Assembly (NCBI GenBank): GCA_030141585.1
Contig: JAQIFP010000068.1
Location: 7,482-31,263, forward strand
DNA: 23,782 nt
From: Ophryocystis elektroscirrha
Lineage: Eukaryota; Apicomplexa; Conoidasida; Neogregarinorida; Ophryocystidae
Direction of reading: 5' to 3'
Each line of letters begins with the position of its first letter. Position 1 is the first letter of the stretch. Shown here piece by piece: positions 1-9,640 of this stretch. The notes below the pieces were generated by a model that saw only the letters and a program-made list of their open reading frames with translations, was not told the origin of the DNA and ran no database searches. The position numbers and the translations under genes are program-made.

Positions 1-207
1 TGAGACTCTATAACGGTTCTGATTGAGACTCTATAACGGTTCTGATTGAGACTCTATAACGGTTCTGATTGAGACTCTATAACGGTTCTGATTGAGACTC
101 TATAACGGTTCTGATTGAGACTCTATAACGGTTCTGATTGAGACTCTATAGCGGTTCTGATTGAGACTCTATAGCGGTTCTGATTGAGACTCTATAGCGG
201 TTCTGAT
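1..207. repeat. 23-bp tandem repeat, nine copies
   Basis: Nine head-to-tail copies of a 23-bp unit lie at 1-23, 24-46 and so on to 185-207. The first six copies carry CTCTATAACGG and the last three carry CTCTATAGCGG; otherwise they are identical. The array stops abruptly at 207 and continues beyond the left edge of the window. It has no spacers, so it is not CRISPR. It could be a subtelomeric or interstitial minisatellite; a long-unit telomere repeat as in some yeasts is possible but neither strand is G-rich. Confidence 0.95.
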
Positions 208-1394
208 TGAATGAATGTGCTTACGCATAATCAATAAAATTGATATATTATATGTACCACTCGAAAAATAATAATAAAATTTTATTTAGTGCGTGAAGTT
301 TTAGGAAAATTGAACTTACAAGGAAATGCTTAGCATGAACGAGTTCACAGTAATGGCACTTCCACATGAATACGATTTAGTAATAAATGAAACTTATAAA
401 TAAATATGTAAATGAATCATTTTGTGCATCTTATCAAGAAATATGCATTATGCAATATACACTTGAGATGGTTACATATATGTATATGTGGAAACACAAA
501 ATTTTTCAAATAATTACTGATATAGTTTTAGTGGTTCACAAGAACGAGTATATGTGACATTATGGCTATATTGCGATAAAGCTTTACATCAATATATAAT
601 ATTTATATATAAGTTATATAATAATTAAATTAATATAGACATATTTTATATATATGTATATATATATAAACTGTAAAAATTTATTTTTCATATATACACA
701 TATACAAATATATTTGTGTACTTTTACACTGTGTACCATTATATATTGAATCTTATTGAAGTATGACCTTTATAGAAAGTATATATATAATTGCAGTGTA
801 TATTCAATGATTAAAATTAGTATATATACGTATAAATAGGATGGTATCCATAATTATGGCTATAAATATATACATATATATATATATATATATATGATGT
901 ATTATAAATATGACTATAATTATATCTACGATGGCATCACAAATATAGTTATACGTATCTATATATATATAATAAAATCCATAATTATGGCTACTTGTAT
1001 ATATACGATGGTATCTATCAATATTGCTATAGGTATATATATAGTGAAATTGATAATTATGGCTATACGTATATATAAGATGGTATCATAGTTATGGCTA
1101 CTTGTATATATAAAGTGGTATTCATAAACATGGCTATACGTATATATAACTGGATGTATCACAAATTATGGCTATACGTTTATGTACGGTAATATGTTTA
1201 ATTTGTTGTTATTGATGCTTTAGTATATAATAAAGTGTGGATATTTGGTATTTTTAAATAAATAAATTCTCAAAGTAGTGTGAAAAAAATGCTTTTTTTG
1301 TATGGAGGGTTTGTAGATGCATGTCTGTAGAGACTGTGAGGTTCGAGGAAACTGCATTTACAAAAACTAGTGTGTGTTTCAGTTTAATAGTTTT
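208..1394. other. AT-rich intergenic region
   Basis: No convincing gene is visible here. The stretch is dominated by TATA-type runs, for example around 645-670 and 870-895, plus the degenerate repeat listed separately. The open frames at 894-1162 on both strands translate into I/Y/M-rich protein expected from AT repeats. A possible splice acceptor (tttcag, ending at 1380) lies just before the first gene, so an upstream non-coding or short coding exon cannot be excluded. Confidence 0.6.
846..1190. repeat. degenerate minisatellite, ATTATGGCTA core
   Basis: The core ATTATGGCTA or a close variant recurs at about 854, 982, 1059, 1092, 1128 and 1165. It is usually followed by CGTATATATA or CTTGTATATATA and then a GATGGTATC-like block. 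Spacing varies from about 33 to 80 bp, so this is a decayed tandem repeat rather than a perfect one. No protein use is supported. Confidence 0.6.
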
Positions 1395-2813
1395 ATGTTA
1401 AATATGTTTTTATTCTTTCTTATTTTGATACCATCGCTTGTCATTTCTAAGGAAAAATGTAAAGTGGATATAGTTTGGGTGCAAGATGTAGGAGATAACT
1501 TCTCTGATTCTTTTCCCAAATTAAACAGTGCAATCAATAAAACTATTTCCTTAATCAACAGATATTCTCAAAATGATAACCAAATAAGTTTTATCAGCTA
1601 TCATATGACTCCAGGGCATAAAACAAAGTTTATGTGTTTGAAAGTTCACCAGCCTCTGGATGCTTCAAAAAATTTTTCGATTGATCCTCTAGAAGAACAA
1701 GGAATCAAAAATGTAACTTTGATGCAGCCATTTGATGCAGCACTTACAGCTTTGGAATCAGATATAAAATACAGGTTCAGACCAGACGCTCAAAAAATTT
1801 TGATTCTGTCCACAAGGACTGCCACTTTACTGCAAGAACCAGACAGTGGAAAAAGAAGCCTTGCAAAATCTAAACCAGTGAAAATCAAACCTTTGAAGAA
1901 ACAACGCGTCTTACAAAAAAGCATCAAAAAAAAGAAGATTGATGAGAAAAAAAACACTCGAAAATTGGAAAAAAAGACTAAAGAACTGAAAGAAAATAAA
2001 GTAGAAAATATCACAATCAGTCAAAATGAAGAGGTTAACCCAATAAATCCTAAACGAAATAAAACCCAAGAAGAATATGAGCAAGTATTTGTTGACGAGG
2101 AGCAAAGTTCAAATGTTGATCGGTATTTGGAAGGAAGTGAAGGAGCAGAAAAACATCCACATAGGGAATCAAAGCAGAAACCAGAGGACGATCAAAAGGA
2201 AGATACTCATATAGAATCAGAAGACAATCAAGCCCCTGAAGAAATTACCACGGTAACTGGAGACTATTTCCCAGATTCTGTATTACCCGTAACTTGTAGT
2301 TCGCCTCCAAATAATTCTTTTAAAAAAGTAGTCGATAGATTGACGAAACTTGGAATAGTACCAATTATTATTTACCCAACTCCTTCTCGGTCTCTTGATG
2401 TGAAAGCTTCAGCTCAAGTCAAGACTATAAGAGACGTCAGTAATTCTTATTCTAAATTTATTCAAGCATTACCTGCTGACATTCGAGGAAGAGCATCCTT
2501 TCATCGCTCGAGCGCTAAATTTTCTGATATGCATATACAAATATCTAATAGTCTTCTTAAAGCTACACGACACTGCCCTAAAATAAATACAACAGCTGGT
2601 GCTAACTTGCTTATCCCTCCTATGCGATCTTTAAAGCAAATATATCAAATCGAAAGACCTGTCACTCGAAACCCCATAAATATGCCCGAAGTAGGCATCA
2701 GAGACGACACTAGTATGAATGATTCAGAAGACACCAAAAAAAATCAGAAACACAAAGTTAGCTTAAGCAATTTCAATCCAAAAGTAATTAAAATTTCAAA
2801 AAACCATAAATAA
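1395..2813 (+). CDS. secreted VWA-like protein with charged insertion
   Basis: The ATG at 1395 is preferred because it gives a strong signal peptide (MLNMFLFFLILIPSLVIS, then KEKC). The 472-aa reading has the alternating strand/helix pattern of a von Willebrand A fold: strand CKVDIVWVQD near residue 25, helix SFPKLNSAINKTISLI, strand QISFISYHM, a helix ending LTALESDI, and strand QKILILSTRT near 140. The second half resumes near 312 with helix FKKVVDRLTKLG, strand IVPIIIYPT and a final helix to about 420. In between lies a Lys-rich then Glu-rich low-complexity insertion of over 100 residues. The metal-site DxSxS is replaced by DVGDN, so ion binding is doubtful. The layout resembles integrin-beta or adhesion VWA domains; this is inference. 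It ends without a membrane segment at TAA 2813, but a donor at 2784 may splice it to the exons at 3292-4230. Confidence 0.75.
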   Translation: MLNMFLFFLILIPSLVISKEKCKVDIVWVQDVGDNFSDSFPKLNSAINKTISLINRYSQNDNQISFISYHMTPGHKTKFMCLKVHQPLDASKNFSIDPLEEQGIKNVTLMQPFDAALTALESDIKYRFRPDAQKILILSTRTATLLQEPDSGKRSLAKSKPVKIKPLKKQRVLQKSIKKKKIDEKKNTRKLEKKTKELKENKVENITISQNEEVNPINPKRNKTQEEYEQVFVDEEQSSNVDRYLEGSEGAEKHPHRESKQKPEDDQKEDTHIESEDNQAPEEITTVTGDYFPDSVLPVTCSSPPNNSFKKVVDRLTKLGIVPIIIYPTPSRSLDVKASAQVKTIRDVSNSYSKFIQALPADIRGRASFHRSSAKFSDMHIQISNSLLKATRHCPKINTTAGANLLIPPMRSLKQIYQIERPVTRNPINMPEVGIRDDTSMNDSEDTKKNQKHKVSLSNFNPKVIKISKNHK

Positions 2814-3291
2814 GGCTTATGTATATTTATTTATTCAAAAACCACGTGGATAGATCATATACATACATATGAATATAGTTATTATTTAAATAGATAAATA
2901 TATATATATATATCTATGCATATATATGTATTTAGATAGATGTATTTGTTATGAAATGTATATACACATTTAAATGATACATATATATATGTATAGAGAC
3001 ATAGTTGTCAATTATATGTTTACATATATATATATATATATGTATGTATCAAGAATTGATATGTATAGACTTGTGTATATAAGTAGAATTATGTCCTTAA
3101 TATACAGATATATGTGGATAATTATTATCACTATAAATATGTGAATATCAATAATATAAATGTAATATATATATTAGATAAATGAGGACATAAGCAATTG
3201 CACATATTTGGTTTTTATACGCCTAGACGTGTGTATACTACTAAATAATAAAGAAATTATGACATATGAAATATTAATAACCTTTTATCAG
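2784..3291 (+). other. AT-rich gap or long intron between two ORFs
   Basis: This stretch is filled with TA runs (2890-2915, 3023-3046) and has no supported gene apart from the last codons of the VWA-like ORF and a weak start region of the next. GTAATT at 2784 is in phase 0 after codon AAA. An acceptor (ttttatcag) ends at 3291 and is phase 0 in the downstream frame, so the whole stretch can be read as one 508-nt intron. Confidence 0.45.
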
Positions 3292-4230
3292 ATAAGAAAT
3301 TTGCAAGAAAGATCAACAGGTGTGATTCCAAATAGTGAGATTGTAAGCAACCTTCATGTTATGGACGTTTCTTTGGCTGATAGCATTCAGCCTATTCAAG
3401 AAATTTATCCATCGAATACTAGGGAACTTTTTAGAAATGCAAATAGGAAACCAGATGGAACTATTATATATACGGAAACCGACCAAGAAAATAACGAGCC
3501 ATTTGATTTTTCCCAAGATCAACCAGCAACATTACAAAATGACAGCGAAATGTCCAAAGATATAATTGAAGCAACTCGAGAGCTTAAAGAGACTGAAATC
3601 AGCATCGATCCATTTAAAGAATTCATAGAAACTACTCTAAATAATACAGCAATTGAAAATGATCCAGTTTCATCAACTTCTCCCCCCAAAAAGGAGACCC
3701 CTCCACCTACAAATGAAGTCACTGAAGCAGATAAAGTCAAAAATCTTAAAAAAATAGCTTATCAAAAAGCTAAACAAGATCGAGTTATACTGAAGGGGCA
3801 TGACACAATTGACTTTCAAAATTTAAAAGAAGTTAATGATATAGGTAAAATTCTATAATAAAATTACTACGATATAGCGAATAAAGAAATAAAGATTGCC
3901 GTTGCTCAAGTAAAAGCTCAAGATGCTACAGACCGTAAGAAATATTATTTTATTTCTATGTAAAGTTGCATATTATTGTAACAACAATTATAAATAATTT
4001 ATACTTTTGTTAAATATATATATATACATAAATATATAGAAAGAAACTAATTTAATATAAATATATAAAAAAAAAATTGTAAAATATATAGGATTATTGT
4101 TGTAGAGGTTGTAGAAGAAAAAGCTGAGACTCAAGGATACTATTCATATGTGACTGTAGCTAGTGCCATAGTTGCTGTTTTGTTTTCAGTTCTGATTGTG
4201 ATTACATATTTTACAAGTACCCGATCATAA
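3259..4230 (+). CDS. single-pass membrane protein, possibly C-terminus of the VWA protein
   Basis: Read alone, the first in-frame ATG is at 3259, but it gives no signal peptide. Exons are 3259 (or 3292)-3844, 3878-3934 and 4106-4230, with introns of 33 and 171 nt and matching phases. The first exon is acidic and Thr/Pro-rich (SPPKKETPPPTNE near its end), typical of an extended stalk. The second adds a charged helical stretch. The last encodes YYSYVTVASAIVAVLFSVLI and VITYF, a clear transmembrane segment, followed by only TSTRS and the stop at 4228-4230. An extended ectodomain, one C-terminal membrane span and no signal peptide suggest these are the downstream exons of the 1395 gene, giving a type I membrane protein of about 707 aa. 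No family recognised. Confidence 0.65.
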
Positions 4231-4371
4231 ATTGGTTTTTGAATGAGTTTTTTAATATGTTATAAAATTTTAATTATAGAATGTGATATGTATTAGGTTT
4301 TTTAATTTTTATATAGTGTACCTGTAGAGTGTATACAAAAAATAAAAAATGCATTAATTTAATAATTAAAC

Positions 4372-4668
4372 ATGGTGAGAATAATTACAGGAACTTTAGT
4401 TGAATCGTAAGTTGAACTGATATACTTATAATTCAGTGACCCACCTGCACTCATAATTATCGAACAGATACACGAAGAAAAATCTATTATTTTATATCGA
4501 GTTAGTGATACAGCCGTACTTGTTAAAGAAGGTATAGAAACTTGGCTTGAGGTGAATTTTTTTTTTTTGGAAATGTATTATAATTTGTAGGAAGAAGTAT
4601 TATCTCGTTTAGAAAAAGCCACTAAATGTAATCCAGAGAATGCTTTAAAGTATAAGGAAAAACAATAA
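4372..4668 (+). CDS. TFB5: TFIIH subunit TFB5/TTDA
   Basis: Three exons (4372-4406, 4437-4551, 4591-4668) separated by 30- and 39-nt GT-AG introns give a 75-aa protein; the family is about 70 aa. The start MVRIITGTLVESDPP matches the family signature of a MV-start, a G-x-L-(V/I)-E-x-DP strand and loop. The middle reads IIEQIHEEKSIILYRVSDTA and then VLVKEG, like the family's D-T-H-hydrophobic segment, and ends in the amphipathic EEVLSRLEKATK helix. TFB5 stabilises the core of TFIIH by binding Tfb2/p52 and is needed for nucleotide-excision repair and normal TFIIH levels in the nucleus. The gene is easy to miss because no exon exceeds 115 nt. It starts 141 bp after the preceding stop. Confidence 0.85.
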
Positions 4669-4803
4669 AGATTAATTATTCTTTTTTTATACACTGTGGG
4701 TTTCCACATATTGCATTGAACAAACTAGTATATGTACCTTATATAAAGAGATTTAATTATTGACTTTTTATAGTAATTAATAATTGTTATAAAATATATT
4801 ATT

Positions 4804-7303
4804 ATGGATATATACAACACTACTGCAGTTTACACTAATGAAATCTCCTCAAGCGGACTTTCAATTAGAAGCCGCTATCATGATATGTTGCGAGATCTAA
4901 ATACTTATAAAAAAGGCAAAGATCGTGAAAATGATTTTTTGAAGCCTTCCATAAAAGCAAAAAATGTTACTACAAAGATTGCTGCAAAAGCCAAAAAGCT
5001 GCAGCAAGGAGCAAATCCTATAAAAAAATACACAGAGAGTAAAATTATCAGACTAAAAAGTTTAGGTGACTCGACGAACAGAAGTGTAAAAAAAACGGAT
5101 ATTCCGAAGAGTCTCACATTAGCACCTGAAAATATAAGAAAAAATTCTATACAAAAAAAAGGTTTCATTATTAAAGGAAATACAATAAAGCCTTTATTCC
5201 ATGAAAATGAAAACTCGAAACAAGATTGTGTGATCCAACAGAACAAAGAAACATACCAAAGATCAGATATATTGAAAAGAATCAGTTCTACCCACGAGTC
5301 CAATAACTCGAAAACGATTCTTGACTCCAGCTTCCTAAAAAGACCTAATTTATTTGATAATAATTGTTCTTTCAAAAAAAAAGGTTTGTTAACTTCATCA
5401 AATAGTGGGGTAAATATTGTGGAACCCATTAATAGCGTAAATGGAATCAAATCTAATAACTTCACTTATTTCAAATGTGCTAATGACAATGAAGAAGCAA
5501 TGGACGATGTTGTTTTCGACAGCGCGAAAAATATTATTGGATTCAAACAGGAGGACATTTTCAGTAATGTGACGATTGGATCGAATTTTGATACCAGCAG
5601 TTGTATTGATGAAGTACATTCTGTTAATAAAAATGATTCCATTGATAGACTTCTCAGCTACAATTATGGAATCAGTTTTCCAGGTCAAAATAATGAAGAA
5701 AACAGATTTGAAGACCTTATTTCTCTAAACAGTTTTTCTAATGAAATTACGGCTGATAAAGAGCTTAAGTGTGAAAAAATACCCCACTTTATTTCTTTAA
5801 AGCGGGATAACCCAGCTAATTATAATCCCACTAAAGTTAATGGCTTAAATTCGGTTTTACCCTCAAATGAGACTCTCCCAATTACAAACAGAATAAGTCC
5901 CAATTATCAAGTAAATTCCCTGTATCAAAAAGATTCTATTCCCGGTCTCAATTTTACCAATAAAATTATTAATTTTGACACTAAATTGTGCTCGAAAGAC
6001 AGAAGTAGCTTTAGTCAAGATAACAATTCTTTTTTCGAAGAACCTAGAATAAATTCTTTTAGCAGTAAATCAAATTTCGAGAATATTGGGACTAATGGAT
6101 TTATTATAAATAAGAACTCTAAAATATACTTTAATATTGATGATGTGTCTACAATTACAAACGGGAATGCTACTGCAGGTGGAACCACTTCATATTCTCA
6201 CTCGAAATATAGCAGAGAAATTCCTGTGTATAATAATATTTTTGAAAGTTCGCTTTATAAAAACTGTACACCATATAGTGGTTTCTTTAATAAAGAATTC
6301 GCCTGTAACTATAATGCTAGTAGAGTTGAAAACAAGCCTTTTATGCTTTCCTCCTCTTTGAAAGAGCCAGATAGTTTTAATTTAAACAGTAATAATGAAA
6401 AATCCTCTATAATAATGCACAATAATGGTGCCACCGGTATAGGAACCCCCCCTCTTCAACAAATATCTTTCCTTAGTGACAATATTAATGACCGGCACGG
6501 GGTAAACCTTAGATTAGCATTCATAATTGCCTCATCATCAGTTTACAATATCACACATATTTATAAAATGTATTTTATAATAAGATACTATATTAATATA
6601 CGTAATTTATATTTCTATACTATGACTATATATTATAAATATTTATAAAAGTATAAATATGTTATTTTTAGATCATAAATATTCGTCTAATTTCATTGAA
6701 TGATTTGCCTAAACCTTCTTTATATAAAAATAATAACAATTATAATTATAATTGTGAATATTATGTTGAATTTAAATATATTCCGTTGAAAAATTACCAG
6801 TCTGATTACATATTCAGCTACAAACCAGTGGGGCCTTTTTTTCCTGAATCATCTAATAACGGATTGACTGTTTGCTGCAATGACTTAAATAGTAATATTT
6901 TTTTTTTGTGTAATTATGTTTGTAATAGCGGCAGTTGAAATACCGAATAAACCCGATTTACAGCTGAGAGCAATAATTCATCAAAAAGTAATTGATATCG
7001 TAGTTTTAATAGATGATTCAGACAAGTTATGTTAGTTCTATTATAGGGGAAGCAATTTTTCACAATCAAACCTTATCTAGTAATTACGACGATGTTATAG
7101 ATGTATTAATTTCCAGCACAAGTAAGAGTAATTTTATGTAAACATATTTAGATTATATTCGTGGTAGTTTGAGCGTTGTTGTGTTGAAAAAACTTAACGT
7201 AAAAAAAGACATTTTATCCAACGTTGTCCAGCAGACGACTCGTTTCTCTCAGAGTAAGAGACGTAAAGGCATAATGAGCAATAATAAATATACACTGCAC
7301 TAA
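4804..7303 (+). CDS. Asn/Ser-rich protein, unknown function
   Basis: Exons 4804-6501, 6672-6891, 6929-6987, 7013-7121 and 7152-7303 join in phase across introns of 170, 37, 25 and 30 nt to give 745 aa. The first 120 residues are basic and Lys-rich (KIAAKAKKLQQGANPIKKY). Residues 130-560 are low-complexity, rich in Asn, Ser, Phe and Asp, with no domain I recognise. The last about 110 residues look folded: PDLQLRAIIHQK, then a helical region with YVSSIIGEAIFHNQ and DDVIDVLISS, then basic QSKRRKG. The first exon also reads through to 6648, but that tail is Ile/Tyr-rich AT translation and is better seen as intron. The ATG at 7013 directly follows an acceptor-like sequence with an in-frame TAG before it, so a separate 86-aa gene starting there is an alternative. 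Confidence 0.6.
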
Positions 7304-7710
7304 ATTTGATATAAATAGTTACTAAACGTAAATACTAGTCCATACTAAATTATACGGACATACAAATTGATATGTATATTTCGTCATAGACATTTAAGCT
7401 TATACTTGTTAAAAGGAATATTGGTGTGACAATTTATAACAGGTTTAAACTCTAGTCTGAATATGAATATAAATAATACATCATACTATGAAGACAAAAT
7501 GAGGCGTAAAAAAAAACCTAAATCTGTAATTAAGTTTATTACATATATATGTGCGTAACTAGAACATATGGGGATTCAAACCTTTATCAATTTTATGTAT
7601 GGATATGCCAAATGAGTTATGTGGAGAGTAGAGTGTCTGTATATTTTTTCCCAAAGAGAATCAGGTGAACATACTTTTTTTGAATTTAAATATGAACAAT
7701 AACAAATAAA
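7304..7710. other. intergenic region upstream of the cyclin gene
   Basis: AT-rich sequence with no gene visible on either strand. It should hold the 3' end of the Asn/Ser-rich gene and the promoter of the cyclin gene. Confidence 0.5.
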
Positions 7711-8937
7711 ATGGCTCCCCCCATAAGCTTATTAAATATCGTGCACAACTTATTGGGAGATCATTCGAAGAAAAGTAAAAAACCTGTAAAGCAAATAGTA
7801 GATTTAATATACATAAAAGAAACCCAGCAAGTTTTAGATGCACGCATTTTAGTATCTTATAGAACTCCAGAACCGCATAAAACCTTGAAAGAAACATGGA
7901 ATAATATAAAACAGAAAGAAGTGGAAATACAGGAATCTTATTTTAGTAGAAATTACAATAAGCAACCTTCGTTGTTAAGTCAAAAATTTGATTATCAATA
8001 TATATATTCCAGTGCGTTTGAGCCGAAAACAGAGCTTTCTGATGATAGCATATTTAATTCGCAACAGTCCACAATTGATGGTGACAGTGATAGTCAAGAA
8101 TATTTTCAAAGATGTCCCAAATTCTCTACACCCAGTTATGAAAAACCATATAACCCAGAATTATCTTTATACGTGATGATTAGGAAACAGTTAACTTCAT
8201 GGTTAAATAGAGTTACATATCATATGAAGTGGAAAAGATCCACATTTTTCATCGCCACACATACTTTTGATGCCTTTGTATGTAAATCCAATCATCAAAA
8301 TTACACTCCCAAACAGTTGTCGATAATTGCAATAGCATGTCTATTTATTGGTATATCAATTGAAGAAGAATATATACACCAGCATAGATTGTCAAAATTT
8401 TTATCTGATATTATTTCTTCCAAAGGTGCTAGACAACAAATATTTACAAAACAACTAGAAATTGTTTGTACACTCAAAGAAGGTCTCTTGATTACAAGAA
8501 CTCCAGAAAATTATATGTACTATTACATTGCAAATTTAAAATTATCTAAGGACTTATTTTTCCAATCTATTTATCATGACTTGTTTAATTCGTACGAAAG
8601 CAAAGATGGTGTAACCCATCTTCATGTACTGTTTGACGTCATTTTAATTTTGACTACCGACTTATTCGAGTGTGGAGAGTATATAAAATTACGCATGTCA
8701 AAAATTGTAGCAATATGTATATATGTTTACATATGTGCTTATGTAAAACCTAAATTAAGATATAGAGAAAAACAAATAAGTCACGAAATTTTTTATATGG
8801 AAAATTTTGAAAATGCACTACATGTATATAAGCATATAATAACAGTTCATATATTATCGAAGTTAATCAAAACATATCCATTACTTCAAACGCTTTTATC
8901 TGCGTTTTTAATATTCCGTTCTCCAGTCGAACAATAA
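7711..8937 (+). CDS. divergent cyclin
   Basis: Intronless ORF of 408 aa from ATG 7711. The first about 150 residues are charged and probably disordered. A cyclin N-box follows from about residue 155 (MIRKQLTSWLNRVTYHMKWK, then STFFIATHTFDAF and LSIIAIACLFIGISIEEE). This matches the cyclin pattern of a first helix R-x-x-L-x-x-W-L, a helix-2 'xFFxAxxxxDxF', and a helix-3 'A-C-L-x-I-x-x-K-x-E-E'. The second five-helix box is suggested by LFDVILILTTDLFE and the hydrophobic stretch after it. The helix-3 lysine that contacts the CDK is replaced (GISIEEE for SKxEE), so kinase pairing may be altered. No destruction box is obvious to me. It is A/B-like rather than Pho80-like, with low certainty. The stop lies only 4 nt before the next start codon. 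Confidence 0.75.
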   Translation: MAPPISLLNIVHNLLGDHSKKSKKPVKQIVDLIYIKETQQVLDARILVSYRTPEPHKTLKETWNNIKQKEVEIQESYFSRNYNKQPSLLSQKFDYQYIYSSAFEPKTELSDDSIFNSQQSTIDGDSDSQEYFQRCPKFSTPSYEKPYNPELSLYVMIRKQLTSWLNRVTYHMKWKRSTFFIATHTFDAFVCKSNHQNYTPKQLSIIAIACLFIGISIEEEYIHQHRLSKFLSDIISSKGARQQIFTKQLEIVCTLKEGLLITRTPENYMYYYIANLKLSKDLFFQSIYHDLFNSYESKDGVTHLHVLFDVILILTTDLFECGEYIKLRMSKIVAICIYVYICAYVKPKLRYREKQISHEIFYMENFENALHVYKHIITVHILSKLIKTYPLLQTLLSAFLIFRSPVEQ

Positions 8938-8941
8938 AAAT

Positions 8942-9419
8942 ATGGAACCAAAAATTACAACCATTAATGTAGATAATTATACATTTGAGTGTTGTTTTAC
9001 ACAATACAATAACCTTATTTTTCTTATTATTTCTCAAAATCAAGGTTTAATAGAACTCCTTGTAATAATTGACGTATATGCAAACAATTTATGATGTATA
9101 TATAAAGATTAAAAAGTCTAATATATATTTCATTACATTATAGATTCAAGTTAAATGTGTTGAAATGATAAAAGGGCTAGAATTACACTCTGAAGTTCTT
9201 TTAGGAAACACGTAAGGTTTTTTTTTTTTTTTTTATTTTTCAAGTGATAATATCCAAAGTCTGGTGTGTGCTGAAAGAATTTATGCAAACTTAAATGAAA
9301 AAATGAATACCGTGTTTCAAAATAAGCCAGTTTTATTCGGCTTAGCTTGTCGGGATTCTTTGACATTTGAACAATTGAATACCTTATGTTTAAAATTACA
9401 AGAGGTCATTTCGGGATAA
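8942..9419 (+). CDS. PSMG3: proteasome assembly chaperone 3
   Basis: Three exons (8942-9061, 9144-9211, 9245-9419) with introns of 82 and 33 nt give 120 aa, against about 122 aa in animals. The N-terminal half is a beta-strand pair (ITTINVDNYTFECCFTQYNN, then LIFLIISQNQG). The second half carries the family pattern SEVLLGNTDN, a helix with VCAERIYANL, then KPVLFGLACRDS and the final helix LNTLCLKLQEVISG. PAC3 pairs with PAC4 and promotes assembly of the alpha ring of the 20S proteasome in the cytoplasm. The identification rests on this overall pattern and length. The ATG sits 4 nt after the cyclin stop on the same strand, so its transcript must begin inside the cyclin gene or be shared with it. 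Confidence 0.75.
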
Positions 9420-9640
9420 TCTTCATGTACATGTATAATTAAAAAAAAAAATAAAGTATCTTTAAGTATATGATTTTTATTCAAATTAAAATTTAAATAA
9501 CATCTATAGATTGTATAATGATATAGAAGGTTGATATTGATTCTTAAGAAACCTGTTGTAACCTGTAAAGTATAAGTTTATTTTCTTATACAAATTATAG
9601 TATTAAGAACCTATTATTATTGTAATTTGAAGTTGCATAT

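Noticed and set aside
1..207. CRISPR array
   Set aside because: The 23-bp units are contiguous with no spacers, and the genome is eukaryotic.
894..1162. Short open frames on both strands rich in Ile, Tyr and Met
   Set aside because: They are translations of TATA-type repeats and the degenerate minisatellite, with no domain, splice or composition support.
1374..1394. Start of the VWA gene at GTG 1374
   Set aside because: GTG is an unlikely start here; ATG 1395 begins a clean signal peptide, and the sequence just before it looks like a splice acceptor.
4905..5465. Antisense frame of 186 codons, Phe/Leu-rich
   Set aside because: It is the reverse complement of the Lys/Asn/Ser-rich exon, whose codons read backwards as Phe/Leu; no start context or domain.
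6502..6648. Coding read-through at the end of the first exon of the Asn/Ser-rich gene
   Set aside because: The tail is Ile/Tyr-rich AT translation; a phase-0 donor at 6502 and acceptor at 6671 give a better continuation.
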